Shown here in pieces: positions 53,815-64,000 of a DNA stretch of 64,000 nucleotides. The notes beneath the pieces are model-generated. The model did no database searches. It was not told the DNA's origin and was given only the letters and a program-made list of their open reading frames with translations. Position 1 is the first letter of the stretch. Each line of letters begins with the position of its first letter. The stretch is from Sinomicrobium soli (GTDB taxonomy: Bacteria; Bacteroidota; Bacteroidia; Flavobacteriales; Flavobacteriaceae), in the NCBI RefSeq assembly GCF_003285545.1, contig NZ_QLNV01000012.1, forward strand, positions 51,971 to 115,970, in the 5' to 3' direction. A program made the translations under genes and the position numbers.

Positions 53815-53892
53815 GTAAAGAGTGTTTTATAAGCTGATATATGGTTGTTAGTTCTGTAGCGAAAGTGTGGTGGCAGCTCCCGGAATTCCCTG

Positions 53893-55749
53893 CTATTGTT
53901 CTTCTACCAGGTCCAGTTCCACTTTCAGGTTATTGATGATAAATTCCTGCCTGTCCGGGGTGTTTTTCCCCATATAGAATTCCAGGAAATTATCTATGGA
54001 CATCGCCTTGTCCAGCATTACGGGATCCAGCCTTATGTCTTCTCCTATAAAATACTTGAACTCGTCCGGGGATATTTCCCCGAGCCCCTTAAACCGGGTA
54101 ATTTCCGGGTTCCCCTTTAACTTGCGTATGGCCTGTTGCTTTTCTTCCTCGCTGTAGCAGTAGATGGTCTCCTTTTTGTTCCGCACCCGGAACAGCGGGG
54201 TCTGCAGTATAAACAGGTGTCCTTCCTTGATCAGTTCGGGGAAGAACTGCAGGAAGAAGGTTATGAGGAGCAGGCGGATGTGCATCCCGTCTACGTCGGC
54301 ATCGGTGGCGATCACGATATTGTTGTACCGGAGATCTTCCAGGGACTCTTCTATATTCAATGCGGCCTGAAGCAGGTTGAACTCCTCATTTTCGTATACC
54401 ACTTTTTTAGACATCCCGTATGAGTTCAACGGTTTTCCCCGGAGACTGAAGACCGCCTGGGTATTGACATCCCTCGACTTGGTAATCGATCCGGAAGCAG
54501 AATCACCCTCCGTAATAAACAGGGTGGTATCGAGCCTGCGGTCGTTTTTCATATCGGCGAGGTGTACCCTGCAGTCCCGGAGTTTCTTATTGTGAAGGCT
54601 CGCTTTCTTCGCCCTTTCCCTGGCCAGTTTGCGTATACCCGAAAGTTCTTTCCGCTCCCTTTCGGCCTGTAGTATTTTGCGCTGGAGTTTTTCGGCCGTT
54701 TCCGGGTTTTTATGAAGGTAGTTATCCAGCTGGGTCCCTATAAAATCGTTGATAAAGGTACGCACCGTGGGCAGTCCGTCCCCCATATCGGTAGACCCCA
54801 GTTTGGTCTTGGTCTGGCTTTCGAATACGGGCTCCATCACCTTTACCGAAATGGCCGCTATGATGGATTTACGGATGTCGGCGGCCTCGTAATTCTTGCC
54901 GTAGAAATCGCGTATCGTCTTTACCACGGCTTCCCTGAAAGCAGCGAGGTGAGTCCCTCCCTGGGTGGTATTCTGCCCGTTTACGAAAGAGTGGTATTCC
55001 TCGCTGTACTGGGTCTTGCTGTGCGTCATGGCCACCTCGATATCATCACCCCGCAGGTGGATGATCGGGTACAGCATGTCGTCGGTATTGTTATTGTCTT
55101 CGAGCAGGTCCTTCAGCCCGTTGTCGGAATAGAACTTCTCGCCGTTAAACACTATGGTAAGCCCCGGATTGAGGTATACATAGTTCTTCAGCATGCGTTC
55201 TATATACTCGTTCCGGAACTTGTAGTTCTTGAAAATGGTGTCGTCGGGAATAAAAGACACCTTGGTCCCCCTTCTGCGTGAGGTTTCTTCCAGCTCTTCC
55301 TCATCGGTAAGATTCCCCGATTCGAATTCCGCCGATTTCGATTTTCCGTCCCGGGTAGACTCTACCCTGAAGTAAGACGACAGGGCATTCACCGCCTTGG
55401 TACCTACCCCGTTGAGCCCCACCGATTTTTTAAAGGCGCGGGAATCGTATTTCCCTCCGGTATTCATTTTAGACACCACGTCCACCACTTTCCCCAGCGG
55501 GATCCCCCGGCCGTAGTCCCTGACAATCACCTTGTTCCCCTGTACGCTGATCTCGATGGTCTTTCCGGCCCCCATCACGAATTCATCGATACAGTTGTCC
55601 ATGACCTCCTTGAGCAGGATGTAGATCCCGTCGTCCGCACTGGAGCCGTCCCCCAGTTTACCGATATACATTCCGGGGCGCATCCTGATGTGCTCCTTCC
55701 AATCCAGTGAACGTATATTATCTTCGGTATACTGAGATGATTGCGACAT
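53893..55749 (-). CDS. parE: DNA topoisomerase IV subunit B
   Basis: 618 residues, the usual ParE length and far shorter than GyrB. GHKL ATPase domain (about 1-220: [36 protein letters not shown]), transducer (about 230-390), and Toprim domain with EGDSASG at 414-420 and DADVDG. The subunit supplies ATP-driven strand passage for parC, 78 bases downstream. It begins 156 bases from the ychF 3' end. Confidence 0.95.
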   Translation of the reverse strand: MSQSSQYTEDNIRSLDWKEHIRMRPGMYIGKLGDGSSADDGIYILLKEVMDNCIDEFVMGAGKTIEISVQGNKVIVRDYGRGIPLGKVVDVVSKMNTGGKYDSRAFKKSVGLNGVGTKAVNALSSYFRVESTRDGKSKSAEFESGNLTDEEELEETSRRRGTKVSFIPDDTIFKNYKFRNEYIERMLKNYVYLNPGLTIVFNGEKFYSDNGLKDLLEDNNNTDDMLYPIIHLRGDDIEVAMTHSKTQYSEEYHSFVNGQNTTQGGTHLAAFREAVVKTIRDFYGKNYEAADIRKSIIAAISVKVMEPVFESQTKTKLGSTDMGDGLPTVRTFINDFIGTQLDNYLHKNPETAEKLQRKILQAERERKELSGIRKLARERAKKASLHNKKLRDCRVHLADMKNDRRLDTTLFITEGDSASGSITKSRDVNTQAVFSLRGKPLNSYGMSKKVVYENEEFNLLQAALNIEESLEDLRYNNIVIATDADVDGMHIRLLLITFFLQFFPELIKEGHLFILQTPLFRVRNKKETIYCYSEEEKQQAIRKLKGNPEITRFKGLGEISPDEFKYFIGEDIRLDPVMLDKAMSIDNFLEFYMGKNTPDRQEFIINNLKVELDLVEEQ

Positions 55750-55821
55750 ATTGTAAGCAGTTTGGTTCCGACGCTAATATAGCAACTCCCACCAAATTAT
55801 GAAAGGCGGAAAAATTAAATT

Positions 55822-55853
55822 AATCAACAACAACAGTGTCATTATTGTTGATT
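55822..55853 (-). terminator. Hairpin after ychF
   Basis: Perfect 9-bp stem (55822-55830 with 55845-55853, AATCAACAA) around a 14-base loop, followed on the minus strand by TAATTTAATTTTT. It lies 52 bases past the ychF stop. AT-rich, so the call is moderate. Confidence 0.5.
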
Positions 55854-55905
55854 TTTGTTACTGGTTGCAGGTTTGTGCATTGGGATTGGGTTCGTGCTTC
55901 AAACC

Positions 55906-56997
55906 TCACACATTAAACCTGAAATGCATCACATCGCCGTCCTGTACCACGTATTCCTTCCCTTCCACCCTCATTTTCCCGGCTTCCTTTACCTTTGCCT
56001 CACTGCCGTGGGCAACATAATCGTTATAGGAGATCACCTCCGCACGGATAAAGCCTTTCTCGAAATCGGAGTGAATAACCCCGGCGGCCTGTGGTGCCGT
56101 GGCGCCTACGGGAATGGTCCACGCCCGCACCTCTTTTACCCCGGCCGTAAAATAGGTCTGGAGTTCGAGCAGTGTATACGCCGCCCGGATGAGCCTCGCC
56201 ACCCCGGGTTCGTCAAGCCCTATATCCTGCAGGAACATCTGCTGCTCCTCGTAATCCTCCAGCTCGGCAATATCGGCCTCGGTGGCCACCGCCAGCACGA
56301 TAACCCCGGCATTTTCGTCCTTTACGGCTTCCTTTACCTGCTCCACATATGCATTGCCGTCCCTGGCCGAGGCCTCATCCACATTACAGACGTATAATAT
56401 GGGTTTGGAGGTAAGCAACTGGAAATCTTTTATGATCTCCCTTTCTTCATCGTTTACATCGACCGCCCGTGCAGAGACCCCGCTTTCCAGTGCCGCCTTG
56501 AACTTCTGAAGCACAGCTTGCTCCTTCAACGCATTCTTGTCGCCGGTCTTGGCCGCCCTGTTTACTTTCTCGAGCCGCTTGTCTACCGTTTCCAGGTCTT
56601 TGAGCTGCAATTCTATATCTATGGTCTCCTTATCGCGAACCGGGTCTACACTGCCGTCGACATGCACGATATTCCCGTTGTCGAAACAGCGGAGTACGTG
56701 AATAATGGCATGGCACTCGCGGATGTTCCCCAGGAACTGGTTCCCGAGCCCTTCTCCCTTACTCGCCCCTCTTACCAGCCCGGCGATATCGACGATCTCC
56801 ACGGTGGCGGGCAGCACCCTTTCGGGATGCACCAGCTCTTCCAGTTTTTCCAGCCTGTGGTCGGGTACATTGACCACCCCCAGGTTAGGCTCTATCGTAC
56901 AGAACGGGAAATTGGCACTCTGTGCCTTGGCATTGGACAAACAGTTGAACAGGGTCGACTTTCCTACATTGGGTAATCCTACTATTCCGGCTTTCAT
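55906..56997 (-). CDS. ychF: Redox-regulated ATPase YchF
   Basis: 363 residues, standard for YchF, an Obg-type P-loop protein that prefers ATP to [12 protein letters not shown] (7-15), [16 protein letters not shown] (switch II, about 67-82) and NVDEA (replacing the NKxD of GTPases, which explains ATP use) are visible. The C-terminal TGS domain carries [15 protein letters not shown] and ends [10 protein letters not shown]. It binds ribosomes and takes part in stress control. The promoter element upstream is like that of recN. Confidence 0.96.
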   Translation of the reverse strand: MKAGIVGLPNVGKSTLFNCLSNAKAQSANFPFCTIEPNLGVVNVPDHRLEKLEELVHPERVLPATVEIVDIAGLVRGASKGEGLGNQFLGNIRECHAIIHVLRCFDNGNIVHVDGSVDPVRDKETIDIELQLKDLETVDKRLEKVNRAAKTGDKNALKEQAVLQKFKAALESGVSARAVDVNDEEREIIKDFQLLTSKPILYVCNVDEASARDGNAYVEQVKEAVKDENAGVIVLAVATEADIAELEDYEEQQMFLQDIGLDEPGVARLIRAAYTLLELQTYFTAGVKEVRAWTIPVGATAPQAAGVIHSDFEKGFIRAEVISYNDYVAHGSEAKVKEAGKMRVEGKEYVVQDGDVMHFRFNV

Positions 56998-57020
56998 TAT
57001 TTTCTATTTTTTTGCGACTG

Positions 57021-57028
57021 CAAATATA
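57021..57028 (-). promoter_or_regulatory. -7 box of ychF
   Basis: TATATTTG on the minus strand, 24 bases before the ychF start. It is preceded by a copy of the shared 25-base element (57026-57050), as at recN. Confidence 0.6.
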
Positions 57029-57050
57029 AGAAACTGTTTAAGTTTTTTCC
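57026..57050 (-). repeat. 25-base shared element, copy upstream of ychF
   Basis: It reads GGAAAAAACTTAAACAG then TTTCTTAT on the minus strand, about 21 of 25 identical to the copy at 43058-43082. Both abut a TATATTTG box. Confidence 0.6.
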
Positions 57051-57141
57051 TTCTTCAAATTACTCCCTCCCCGCGAGTGTGGAATAAATGAAAATTCGTA
57101 ATTTCGTCACTTTGTCCAAAGCTGTCCATTACGTATTTCAT

Positions 57142-59979
57142 ATGACAAATCACGAAGAGTATATTGAAGTTCTCGGAGCCCGTGTACACAACCTTAAGAA
57201 TATCGATGTGACCATCCCGAGGGAGAAACTGGTCGTTATCACCGGTTTGTCCGGCAGTGGAAAATCGTCCCTGGCCTTCGACACCATCTATGCCGAGGGG
57301 CAGCGCAGGTATATAGAGACCTTTTCTGCCTATGCCCGGCAGTTCCTGGGGGGGCTCGAACGTCCGGATGTAGACAAGATAGACGGACTCTCGCCGGTTA
57401 TCGCCATAGAACAGAAAACCACCTCGAAATCGCCGAGGTCTACCGTGGGTACCATTACCGAAATATACGATTTTCTCCGTCTGCTTTACGCAAGAGCTTC
57501 GGATGCCTACAGCTATAACACCGACGAAAAGATGGTCAGTTACAGCGATGAGCAGATCAGGGAGCTTATCACCGGAGATTTTGACCGCAAAAGGATATAC
57601 CTGCTCGCCCCCGTGATCAAATCGAGAAAGGGGCATTACCGCGAACTTTTCGAACAGATCGCCAAACAGGGGTTCGTAAAGGTACGGGTAGACGGCGAAA
57701 TACGCGATCTCGAACGGGGCATGAAGGTAGACCGCTATAAGACTCATGATATAGAGATCGTCATAGACCGCCTACAGGTAAGTACAGACCCGGAAGCACA
57801 GAAACGACTGTCGGACAGTATTAATACCGCCATGTACCACGGGGAGGATGTGCTGATAGTGATGGAACACGGCAGTGAGAACAGCCGGTATTTCAGCCGT
57901 GCACTCATGTGCCCGTCTACCGGGATCTCCTACCCCGCCCCTGAACCCAATACCTTTTCCTTTAACTCTCCCAAAGGGATGTGCCCCCGTTGCAACGGTC
58001 TGGGTACCGTACGGGAGATCAACCTGAAAAAGATCATCCCCAACCGGAACATCTCCATCAAATCCGGTGGTATCGCTCCCCTGGGGGAATACAAGAGATC
58101 CTGGATCTTCAAACAGCTCGAGACCATTGCCGATCGGTTTGAATTCAAACTCAGCGATCCCATAAAAGACATTCCCGAAGAAGCGGTAAACATGATCCTG
58201 TACGGGGGAAACGAGAAATTCTCGGTGGTATCGAAAACCCTCGGGATAACCCGCGATTACAGGATCGATTTCGAGGGGATCGTAAGTTTTATCGAAAACC
58301 AGTACAACGAAAATGCCTCTGCTTCGGTAAAACGCTGGGCCAAGGAATATATGGACAAAACCGTATGTCCCGAATGCGGGGGATCACGGCTCAGGAAAGA
58401 ATCGATGTACTTCAGGGTATACGACAAGAATATAGCAGAACTGGCCTCCATGGATATCTCCGACCTGTACGAATGGTTCCGGAAACTCCCGGAACACCTT
58501 TCGGACAAACAGCTCAGAATAGCCGAAGAGGTGATCAAGGAAATAAGTTCCAGGCTGAAATTCCTGCTGGATGTAGGGCTCAATTACCTCACGCTGAACC
58601 GGGGTTCCAAATCGCTCTCCGGGGGAGAAGCCCAGCGCATACGCCTGGCCACACAGATCGGTTCTCAGCTGGTCGGGGTCCTGTATATCCTGGACGAGCC
58701 CAGCATAGGGCTGCACCAGCGCGATAACGAACGCCTTATCAATTCGCTGGAATCCCTCCGTGATATCGGGAATTCCGTACTGGTGGTAGAGCACGACAAA
58801 GACATGATAGAAAGGGCCGATCACGTTATAGACATAGGCCCGAGAGCCGGGCGGCACGGCGGGGAGATCATTTCGCAGGGCACTCCCGAAGCCCTGAAAA
58901 AGCATCATACCCTTACCGCCGATTATCTCAATGGCACCCGCGAGATCCCGGTGCCGGAAAAAAGACGGGAAGGCAACGGGAAATCACTGGTCCTGAAAGG
59001 ATGTACGGGAAATAACCTGAAGGATATAGACGTCGAATTTCCCCTGGGTATCACCATCGGGGTTACCGGGGTCTCCGGCAGCGGGAAATCTACACTGGTC
59101 AACGAAACCCTTTACCCCATTCTCAATGCCCACTTTTTTAATGCCGTTAAAAAACCGATGCCCTACAAAAGTATCGAAGGGCTCGAACATATCGACAAGG
59201 TTATCGACATCAACCAGTCGCCCATAGGAAGAACGCCGCGGTCGAACCCCGCCACATACACCGGGGTTTTCAGTGAGATCAGGACCCTCTTTGCCAAAAC
59301 TCCCGAGGCCATGATCAGGGGCTATAAGCCGGGACGGTTCAGTTTTAATGTGGCGGGCGGGCGTTGCGAAACCTGCCAGGGTGCCGGGCTCAAAGTGATA
59401 GAGATGAACTTCCTGCCCGACGTATATGTAGAATGCGAGACCTGCCAGGGCAAACGGTTCAACCGGGAAACCCTCGAGATCCGCTATAAGGGAAAATCCA
59501 TATCAGACGTACTGGAAATGACCATCAACGAGGCAGTGGATTTCTTTGAAAAAATTCCGAAAATATACCGCAAACTGAAAACCATACAGGAAGTAGGACT
59601 GGGATATATCACCCTCGGACAGCAGTCTACCACCCTCTCGGGAGGAGAAGCCCAACGGATAAAACTGGCCACCGAACTGTCGAAAAAAGATACCGGGAAT
59701 ACCTTTTATATCCTGGACGAACCCACTACCGGGCTGCACTTTGAAGACATCAGGGTATTGATGGAAGTACTCAACCAGCTGGTAGACAGGGGGAACACCG
59801 TACTGATCATAGAACACAACCTCGATGTGATCAAAATAGCCGATCACCTCATAGACATAGGATATGAAGGAGGCAAGGGCGGCGGCCGGGTGGTCGCTAC
59901 GGGAACCCCGGAAGAAGTGGCCCGGGACCCCAAAAGCTATACCGCAGGATTCCTGAGAAAGGAACTCGGGCAAAAATGA
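57142..59979 (+). CDS. uvrA: Excinuclease ABC subunit A
   Basis: 945 residues from the ATG at 57142; the frame is open 18 codons further upstream (57088), but the normal UvrA beginning ([18 protein letters not shown]) starts here. UvrA detects bulky DNA damage as a dimer with two ABC ATPase modules. Walker A motifs are GLSGSGKS (35-42) and GVSGSGKS (about 643-650); LSGGEAQRI occurs in each module. The second zinc module is intact (CETC...CETC in the C-terminal half). The first has Cys257, Cys281 and Cys284 but Thr260 where the fourth cysteine is expected. It is divergent from ychF. Confidence 0.96.
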   Translation: MTNHEEYIEVLGARVHNLKNIDVTIPREKLVVITGLSGSGKSSLAFDTIYAEGQRRYIETFSAYARQFLGGLERPDVDKIDGLSPVIAIEQKTTSKSPRSTVGTITEIYDFLRLLYARASDAYSYNTDEKMVSYSDEQIRELITGDFDRKRIYLLAPVIKSRKGHYRELFEQIAKQGFVKVRVDGEIRDLERGMKVDRYKTHDIEIVIDRLQVSTDPEAQKRLSDSINTAMYHGEDVLIVMEHGSENSRYFSRALMCPSTGISYPAPEPNTFSFNSPKGMCPRCNGLGTVREINLKKIIPNRNISIKSGGIAPLGEYKRSWIFKQLETIADRFEFKLSDPIKDIPEEAVNMILYGGNEKFSVVSKTLGITRDYRIDFEGIVSFIENQYNENASASVKRWAKEYMDKTVCPECGGSRLRKESMYFRVYDKNIAELASMDISDLYEWFRKLPEHLSDKQLRIAEEVIKEISSRLKFLLDVGLNYLTLNRGSKSLSGGEAQRIRLATQIGSQLVGVLYILDEPSIGLHQRDNERLINSLESLRDIGNSVLVVEHDKDMIERADHVIDIGPRAGRHGGEIISQGTPEALKKHHTLTADYLNGTREIPVPEKRREGNGKSLVLKGCTGNNLKDIDVEFPLGITIGVTGVSGSGKSTLVNETLYPILNAHFFNAVKKPMPYKSIEGLEHIDKVIDINQSPIGRTPRSNPATYTGVFSEIRTLFAKTPEAMIRGYKPGRFSFNVAGGRCETCQGAGLKVIEMNFLPDVYVECETCQGKRFNRETLEIRYKGKSISDVLEMTINEAVDFFEKIPKIYRKLKTIQEVGLGYITLGQQSTTLSGGEAQRIKLATELSKKDTGNTFYILDEPTTGLHFEDIRVLMEVLNQLVDRGNTVLIIEHNLDVIKIADHLIDIGYEGGKGGGRVVATGTPEEVARDPKSYTAGFLRKELGQK

Positions 59980-60143
59980 CCCTCAAAACACCGGCAAACT
60001 TTAAAAACTACCTGAAGCTATTCCAAAAAATTTGACAGGAGCATAAGGATAATAAAATCAAAATTATCTATGTTTACGTCGCAGAATACAAAGTTGTGGG
60101 TAAAGTTAATGAGTTATGGAGTTATTAGGTTATTCAGGCAGTA

Positions 60144-60175
60144 CCCGATAACTTAATAACCCGATAACTTAATAA
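60144..60175. repeat. Two-unit 16-base tandem repeat
   Basis: CCCGATAACTTAATAA occurs twice head to tail at 60144-60159 and 60160-60175. Flanking sequence (60110-60190) has more diverged GTTATTAGG and AATAACC words. It lies between uvrA and the LOG gene and has no coding character. Confidence 0.8.
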
Positions 60176-60206
60176 CCTGACAACCGATGAACTCAAACAT
60201 TCAGAT

Positions 60207-60896
60207 ATGGGTAAAGTACAACAGAACAGAAGCTGGAATGCCATAAAGGCAAACGATTCCTGGGCGATTTTCAAGATTATGGGGGAATTTGTGAACGGAT
60301 ACGAAAAAATGAGCCAGATAGGCCCTTGTGTATCCATTTTCGGATCGGCCCGTATCAGGCCAGGGGACAAATACTACGACCTGGCTGAAAAGATCGCATA
60401 CAAGATCGTCAACCACGGCTACGGGGTCATTACCGGGGGCGGACCGGGGATTATGGAGGCGGGGAACAAGGGGGCCCACCTCGGGGGCGGTACTTCGGTA
60501 GGCCTCAATATCGAACTGCCTTTCGAACAGCACGATAACCCGTATATAGACAGCGATAAAAACCTCAACTTCGATTATTTCTTTGTCAGAAAGGTCATGT
60601 TCGTAAAATACGCACAGGGATTTGTGGTCATGCCGGGAGGTTTCGGTACCCTGGACGAACTTTTCGAAGCCATTACCCTTATACAGACCAGGAAAATTGA
60701 CAAATTCCCGATCATTCTCGTAGGTACGGAATTCTGGGGCGGACTTTTCGAATGGATCAGGGAAACACTGCTGGAAAGACACCGCAATATCAGTCCGCAG
60801 GACATGGACCTCGTAAAGATCGTGGATACCGCGGATGAGGTCCTGGACATCATCGACTCTTTCTACCAGGACACCAACCTGAGCCCCAATTTTTAA
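60207..60896 (+). CDS. LOG family (TIGR00730) Rossmann-fold nucleosidase-like protein
   Basis: 229 residues. The LOG signature is complete: GGGPGIMEAGNKGA (78-91) and PGGFGT with the nearby Glu (MPGGFGTLDELFE, 142-154). LOG proteins cleave the N-glycosidic bond of nucleoside monophosphates; plant-type members release cytokinins from their riboside monophosphates. In bacteria outside plant associations the substrate is usually another purine monophosphate. It is 4 bases upstream of the next gene, so they are co-transcribed. Confidence 0.93.
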   Translation: MGKVQQNRSWNAIKANDSWAIFKIMGEFVNGYEKMSQIGPCVSIFGSARIRPGDKYYDLAEKIAYKIVNHGYGVITGGGPGIMEAGNKGAHLGGGTSVGLNIELPFEQHDNPYIDSDKNLNFDYFFVRKVMFVKYAQGFVVMPGGFGTLDELFEAITLIQTRKIDKFPIILVGTEFWGGLFEWIRETLLERHRNISPQDMDLVKIVDTADEVLDIIDSFYQDTNLSPNF

Positions 60897-60900
60897 TCTC

Positions 60901-63789
60901 ATGCGGCAATCACCCCGTATATCAACATACCGCAGGCAGGTGTACGGCCGTGTCGTACACCTGCCGCGTATTGCGGGGTATTGCTGCCTGTTTGTTATTA
61001 CCGCCGGGCTGAACACCCTCTGTGCCCAGAACAAGCAGACCATTACGGCACGGCTGCACCCGGAAACACATACCATCAACATCCAGCAGGAGATCCTCTT
61101 TCACAACAACTCTTCAGATACCATAAACAGCATCTATCTCTCCGACTGGAACAATGCGTACTCCGGCAAAAATACCGCACTGGCCAAACGCTTCGGGGAA
61201 GAGTTCGACAAAAGCCTGCACCTGGCCAAAGATGAAGTAAGGGGATATACGAAGATCATCAACATATCGGACAAGAATTTCCATTCCGTACACTGGGAAC
61301 GTACCGGGTCGAAAGACCTGGTAAAGGTACAGCTCAATTTTCCGGTCTATCCCGAAGGGAACATTCTCCTGAGGCTGTCATACACCGTAAAGCTCCCCGC
61401 AGCCTCCTTTACCCGCTACGGTTATGACGAACTGGGAAATTACCGGCTGAGATACTGGTACCTCACCCCAGCTGTGTACCACGGGCACGAATGGGCGCTC
61501 TACAGCAACAAGAACCTCGACGACCTGTATACCGGGCAGACCGACTACCGGGTGATCTTCAACTACCCGAAGGATTATGCCCTGACCTCCGATCTCGACA
61601 CCGAAGAAGACAGGACCGTGGCCGGCATCCGGCAAACCGTCCTTAAGGGAAACGGGCGAAACGATGTAAAACTGTACCTGGAAAAGGGCAATTCCTTCGA
61701 AAACTACCACACCGGTCCGCTGTCACTGGTCACCAACCTCAGGTCGGGCGATCTGCCCCCGGAAGAGAAATCATTCTCCGCCAGGCGCATCGGCAGTTTT
61801 ATCCGAGACAACCTCGGGCCCTACCCCCACCAGAAGCTCATGGTTACCGAAACAGAGTACCTCAAGACCCCGCTATACGGACTCAACCAGCTTCCCGGTT
61901 TCCTGCGCCCTTTTCCCGAGGAGTTCCAGTACGAACTGAAACTGCTCAAGACCACACTCCACAATTACCTCGAAAACACCCTGTTCCTGGATACCCGGAA
62001 AGACAGATGGATCGCAGATGCCATCCAGGTCTACCTGATGATGAAGTATGTAGACACCTACTATCCCGACATGAAGCTTCTCGGAAACCTGTCGAAGTTA
62101 TGGCTGGTAAAAAATTTTCATATTGCACAAAAAGGATTCAACGAGCAGTACCCGCTTCTCTTTATGCTGATGTCGAGCAAAAACCTGGACCAGTCGCTGG
62201 CTACCCCCAAGGACGAACTGATAAAATTCAATGAGAAGATCGCCGGCAAATACAAAGCCGGACTGGGACTGGTATACCTGGAAAATTACCTGAACGACGG
62301 CACCATTCCGGAAAAGATCAAAAAATTCTATCGTGATTACAGGCTTAAACCCGTAAATGCCACCGACTTTGAAAAAAAACTGAAAGAAAATACCACCAAA
62401 GATATCGACTGGTTTTTCGACGAGTATGTGAGTACCCGTCACAAGATCGACTTTACCATTAAGAAAGTAAGGAAAAACCAGGACTCCATCTGGGTCACGG
62501 TCAGGAATAAGGAACGTACCAATGTCCCCATCTCCCTGTTCGGCGTCAGCAATGATACGGTATTGTCAAAATACTGGTTCAACAATATTACCGGCGATAG
62601 CACCTTTCGCATCCCCAATAACAACGAAAAGAGACTGGTGCTGAACTACGACAAGATCATTCCCGAATTCGACCAGAGGGACAACTGGAAATCGCTAAGG
62701 GGTTTTTTCTCCCAGAACAGGAAGCTAAAACTCCAGTTTTTTCAGGATGCCGAAAACCCCTATTACAATCAGATATTCTACGTTCCTACGGCCTCTTATA
62801 ACTTTTATGACGGGGTAGTACTGGGCATGCGCATGCACAACAAGACACTTACCGAAAAACCTTTCCTGATCGATGTGGTCCCTTCGCTGGCCACCAAAAA
62901 CAAGTCACTGGTAGGATCGGGGGTCATCGCTTACCGCAATTATCTCAATGAAGGCAATCTCTACCTCTCTTCCTTCTCGGTGAGCGGTTCGAGCTACCAT
63001 TATGCAAAAGACCTCAGGTACAGCACCATAACCCCTACGGTAAGCCTCGGGTTCAGGACAAGCGATTTCCGGTCCAATATCAGGGAAGCACTCACCCTCC
63101 GGTTTGTCAATGTGATCCGCGAAAGAGACGAAACCATGACGTCTGACAATAACGATCCCGACTACAGCGTGTTCAACGCCAGGTACTCCTATTCCAACAA
63201 CGGTATCATCAACTATTTTTCCTGGTTCTCCGACCTGCAGGTGGCCAACAATTTTTCAAAGCTCTCCTTCGATGTCGAGTTCCGGAAATTATACCAGAAC
63301 AACCGCCAGCTCAACCTCAGGCTGTTTGCCGGAAAATTCATTTACAACGATACCAGTAACGATTATTTCAGCTTTGCGCTCGACCGCCCTACCGACTACC
63401 TCTTCGACTTCGGTTACCTCGGGAGGTCGGAGACCACCGGGATACTGAGCCAGCAGCTTATCATTGCAGAAGGCGGTTTCAAATCGAAGTTCCGCGACCC
63501 TTATGCCAATAACTGGATGGTTACCGCCAATGCGAGTTTCAACGTCTGGAAATGGGTGGAACTCTACGGAGACCTGGGGGTTATCAAAAGCAAATACGAA
63601 CCTTCGCGGTTCGTATATGATTCCGGCATACGGCTCAACCTGGTCACCGATTATTTCGAACTCTACTTCCCGGTATACTCCAACAACGGCTGGGAGATCG
63701 CGCAGCAACGCTACGATCAGAAAATACGCTTTATCGTTACCCTTCAGCCCAAAACACTTATAAAACTCTTTACCCGCAAATGGTTCTGA
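60901..63789 (+). CDS. M1-like pseudopeptidase fused to an outer-membrane beta-barrel
   Basis: 962 residues. Signal sequence near 22-42 (FVITAGLNTLCAQ). Residues 45-510 resemble the M1 aminopeptidase fold: an N-terminal saddle with HGHEWALYSNKN and a helical middle. The metal motif is missing: HNYLE (354-358) stands where HExxH is expected and WIADAIQ (370-376) where NEGFA would give the third ligand. Residues about 600-962 are beta-strand rich with alternating pattern and end in Phe (TRKWF), like an outer-membrane barrel. It is probably a non-catalytic surface protein. The annotation as an aminopeptidase would be misleading. It follows the LOG gene by 4 bases. Confidence 0.7.
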   Translation: MRQSPRISTYRRQVYGRVVHLPRIAGYCCLFVITAGLNTLCAQNKQTITARLHPETHTINIQQEILFHNNSSDTINSIYLSDWNNAYSGKNTALAKRFGEEFDKSLHLAKDEVRGYTKIINISDKNFHSVHWERTGSKDLVKVQLNFPVYPEGNILLRLSYTVKLPAASFTRYGYDELGNYRLRYWYLTPAVYHGHEWALYSNKNLDDLYTGQTDYRVIFNYPKDYALTSDLDTEEDRTVAGIRQTVLKGNGRNDVKLYLEKGNSFENYHTGPLSLVTNLRSGDLPPEEKSFSARRIGSFIRDNLGPYPHQKLMVTETEYLKTPLYGLNQLPGFLRPFPEEFQYELKLLKTTLHNYLENTLFLDTRKDRWIADAIQVYLMMKYVDTYYPDMKLLGNLSKLWLVKNFHIAQKGFNEQYPLLFMLMSSKNLDQSLATPKDELIKFNEKIAGKYKAGLGLVYLENYLNDGTIPEKIKKFYRDYRLKPVNATDFEKKLKENTTKDIDWFFDEYVSTRHKIDFTIKKVRKNQDSIWVTVRNKERTNVPISLFGVSNDTVLSKYWFNNITGDSTFRIPNNNEKRLVLNYDKIIPEFDQRDNWKSLRGFFSQNRKLKLQFFQDAENPYYNQIFYVPTASYNFYDGVVLGMRMHNKTLTEKPFLIDVVPSLATKNKSLVGSGVIAYRNYLNEGNLYLSSFSVSGSSYHYAKDLRYSTITPTVSLGFRTSDFRSNIREALTLRFVNVIRERDETMTSDNNDPDYSVFNARYSYSNNGIINYFSWFSDLQVANNFSKLSFDVEFRKLYQNNRQLNLRLFAGKFIYNDTSNDYFSFALDRPTDYLFDFGYLGRSETTGILSQQLIIAEGGFKSKFRDPYANNWMVTANASFNVWKWVELYGDLGVIKSKYEPSRFVYDSGIRLNLVTDYFELYFPVYSNNGWEIAQQRYDQKIRFIVTLQPKTLIKLFTRKWF

Positions 63790-63907
63790 AGCGGGTAGTT
63801 TTTTAGTTGTTCATGTCATTCCGACGATAGGAGAACCCCGAAGGGCTCAACGCAGTTAAATCTCCGGTCCTTCGGAAATGCTCTTGAAGCTGCTTTGTGC
63901 GGGGGTG

Positions 63908-63930
63908 GAGATTCCCTGCCTGGCCGGCCT
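63908..63930. repeat. Dispersed palindromic repeat, shortened copy 3
   Basis: GAGATTCCCTGCCTGGCCGG matches the first 15 bases of the copies at 33201 and 43154, but the rest differs. The region 63817-63880 upstream contains GTCATTCCGACG, the reverse of the GAATGAC end seen in the other copies, so the flank may hold an inverted fragment. No gene is seen from 63790 to 64000. Confidence 0.5.
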
Positions 63931-64000
63931 TTAGATTTGTAAATATAAATAAAATCTATAATGATGATGTTGAAAGAGGGGGGGTCTGGGGGGAGACTAA

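Noticed and set aside
60144..60175. Possible CRISPR array
   Set aside because: Only two abutting units without spacers; no cas genes in the window.
1..64000. tRNA or rRNA genes, prophage, insertion sequences and defence systems
   Set aside because: Gaps are short and none shows a cloverleaf or rRNA signature; no transposase, integrase or restriction and defence gene is recognisable.

Overview
The window reads as one contiguous piece of a Bacteroidota chromosome, most likely a member of the Flavobacteriaceae. The evidence is SusC/SusD transport, two hybrid two-component systems, a type IX secretion tail, lipoproteins with acidic surface-export signals right after the lipid-anchored cysteine, a sulfonolipid-type enzyme pair, and several -7 boxes of the Bacteroidota form TAnnTTTG with no Shine-Dalgarno pattern. 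I saw no rRNA, tRNA, CRISPR array, transposase or phage genes.

1-26776 is a polysaccharide utilisation locus. On the plus strand are the end of a type IX-secreted protein, an unsaturated glucuronyl hydrolase (GH88/105), a sialate-O-acetylesterase-like carbohydrate esterase and a hybrid two-component regulator. A housekeeping aconitase (acnA) follows and splits the locus. On the minus strand one apparent operon runs SusC, SusD, a lipid-anchored beta-propeller hydrolase, a GH127 beta-L-arabinofuranosidase and two formylglycine sulfatases. A second hybrid two-component regulator is divergent from susC. Together they suggest capture and breakdown of a sulfated, acetylated polysaccharide containing uronic acid and arabinose. 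The substrate is inferred, not shown.

26989-32259 is the least understood part: a small membrane protein with His/Cys motifs, a ZnuD-like TonB-dependent receptor and three surface-type lipoproteins of the DUF4625 kind rich in histidine pairs. It looks like a metal-uptake system, with a candidate operator overlapping its promoter.

32373-44425 is mostly housekeeping: a DUF2520 Rossmann protein, a KdsC-like phosphatase, a Maf pyrophosphatase, a small MscS channel, a PIG-L deacetylase with a 41-residue membrane protein and a sodium:solute symporter, tRNA hydroxylase MiaE, FabI, RecN and proline dehydrogenase. The intergenic gaps carry dispersed palindromic and word-like repeats.

44790-63789 holds a LysM protein, cytidylate kinase with a probable cysteate acyltransferase and cysteate synthase (sulfonolipid synthesis), an S9A oligopeptidase, a 5' remnant of a YbaB/EbfC gene, a YegP-like protein, topoisomerase IV (ParE/ParC), YchF, UvrA, a LOG-family protein, and a pseudo-M1-peptidase joined to an outer-membrane barrel. 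The last 200 bases hold only repeat fragments.
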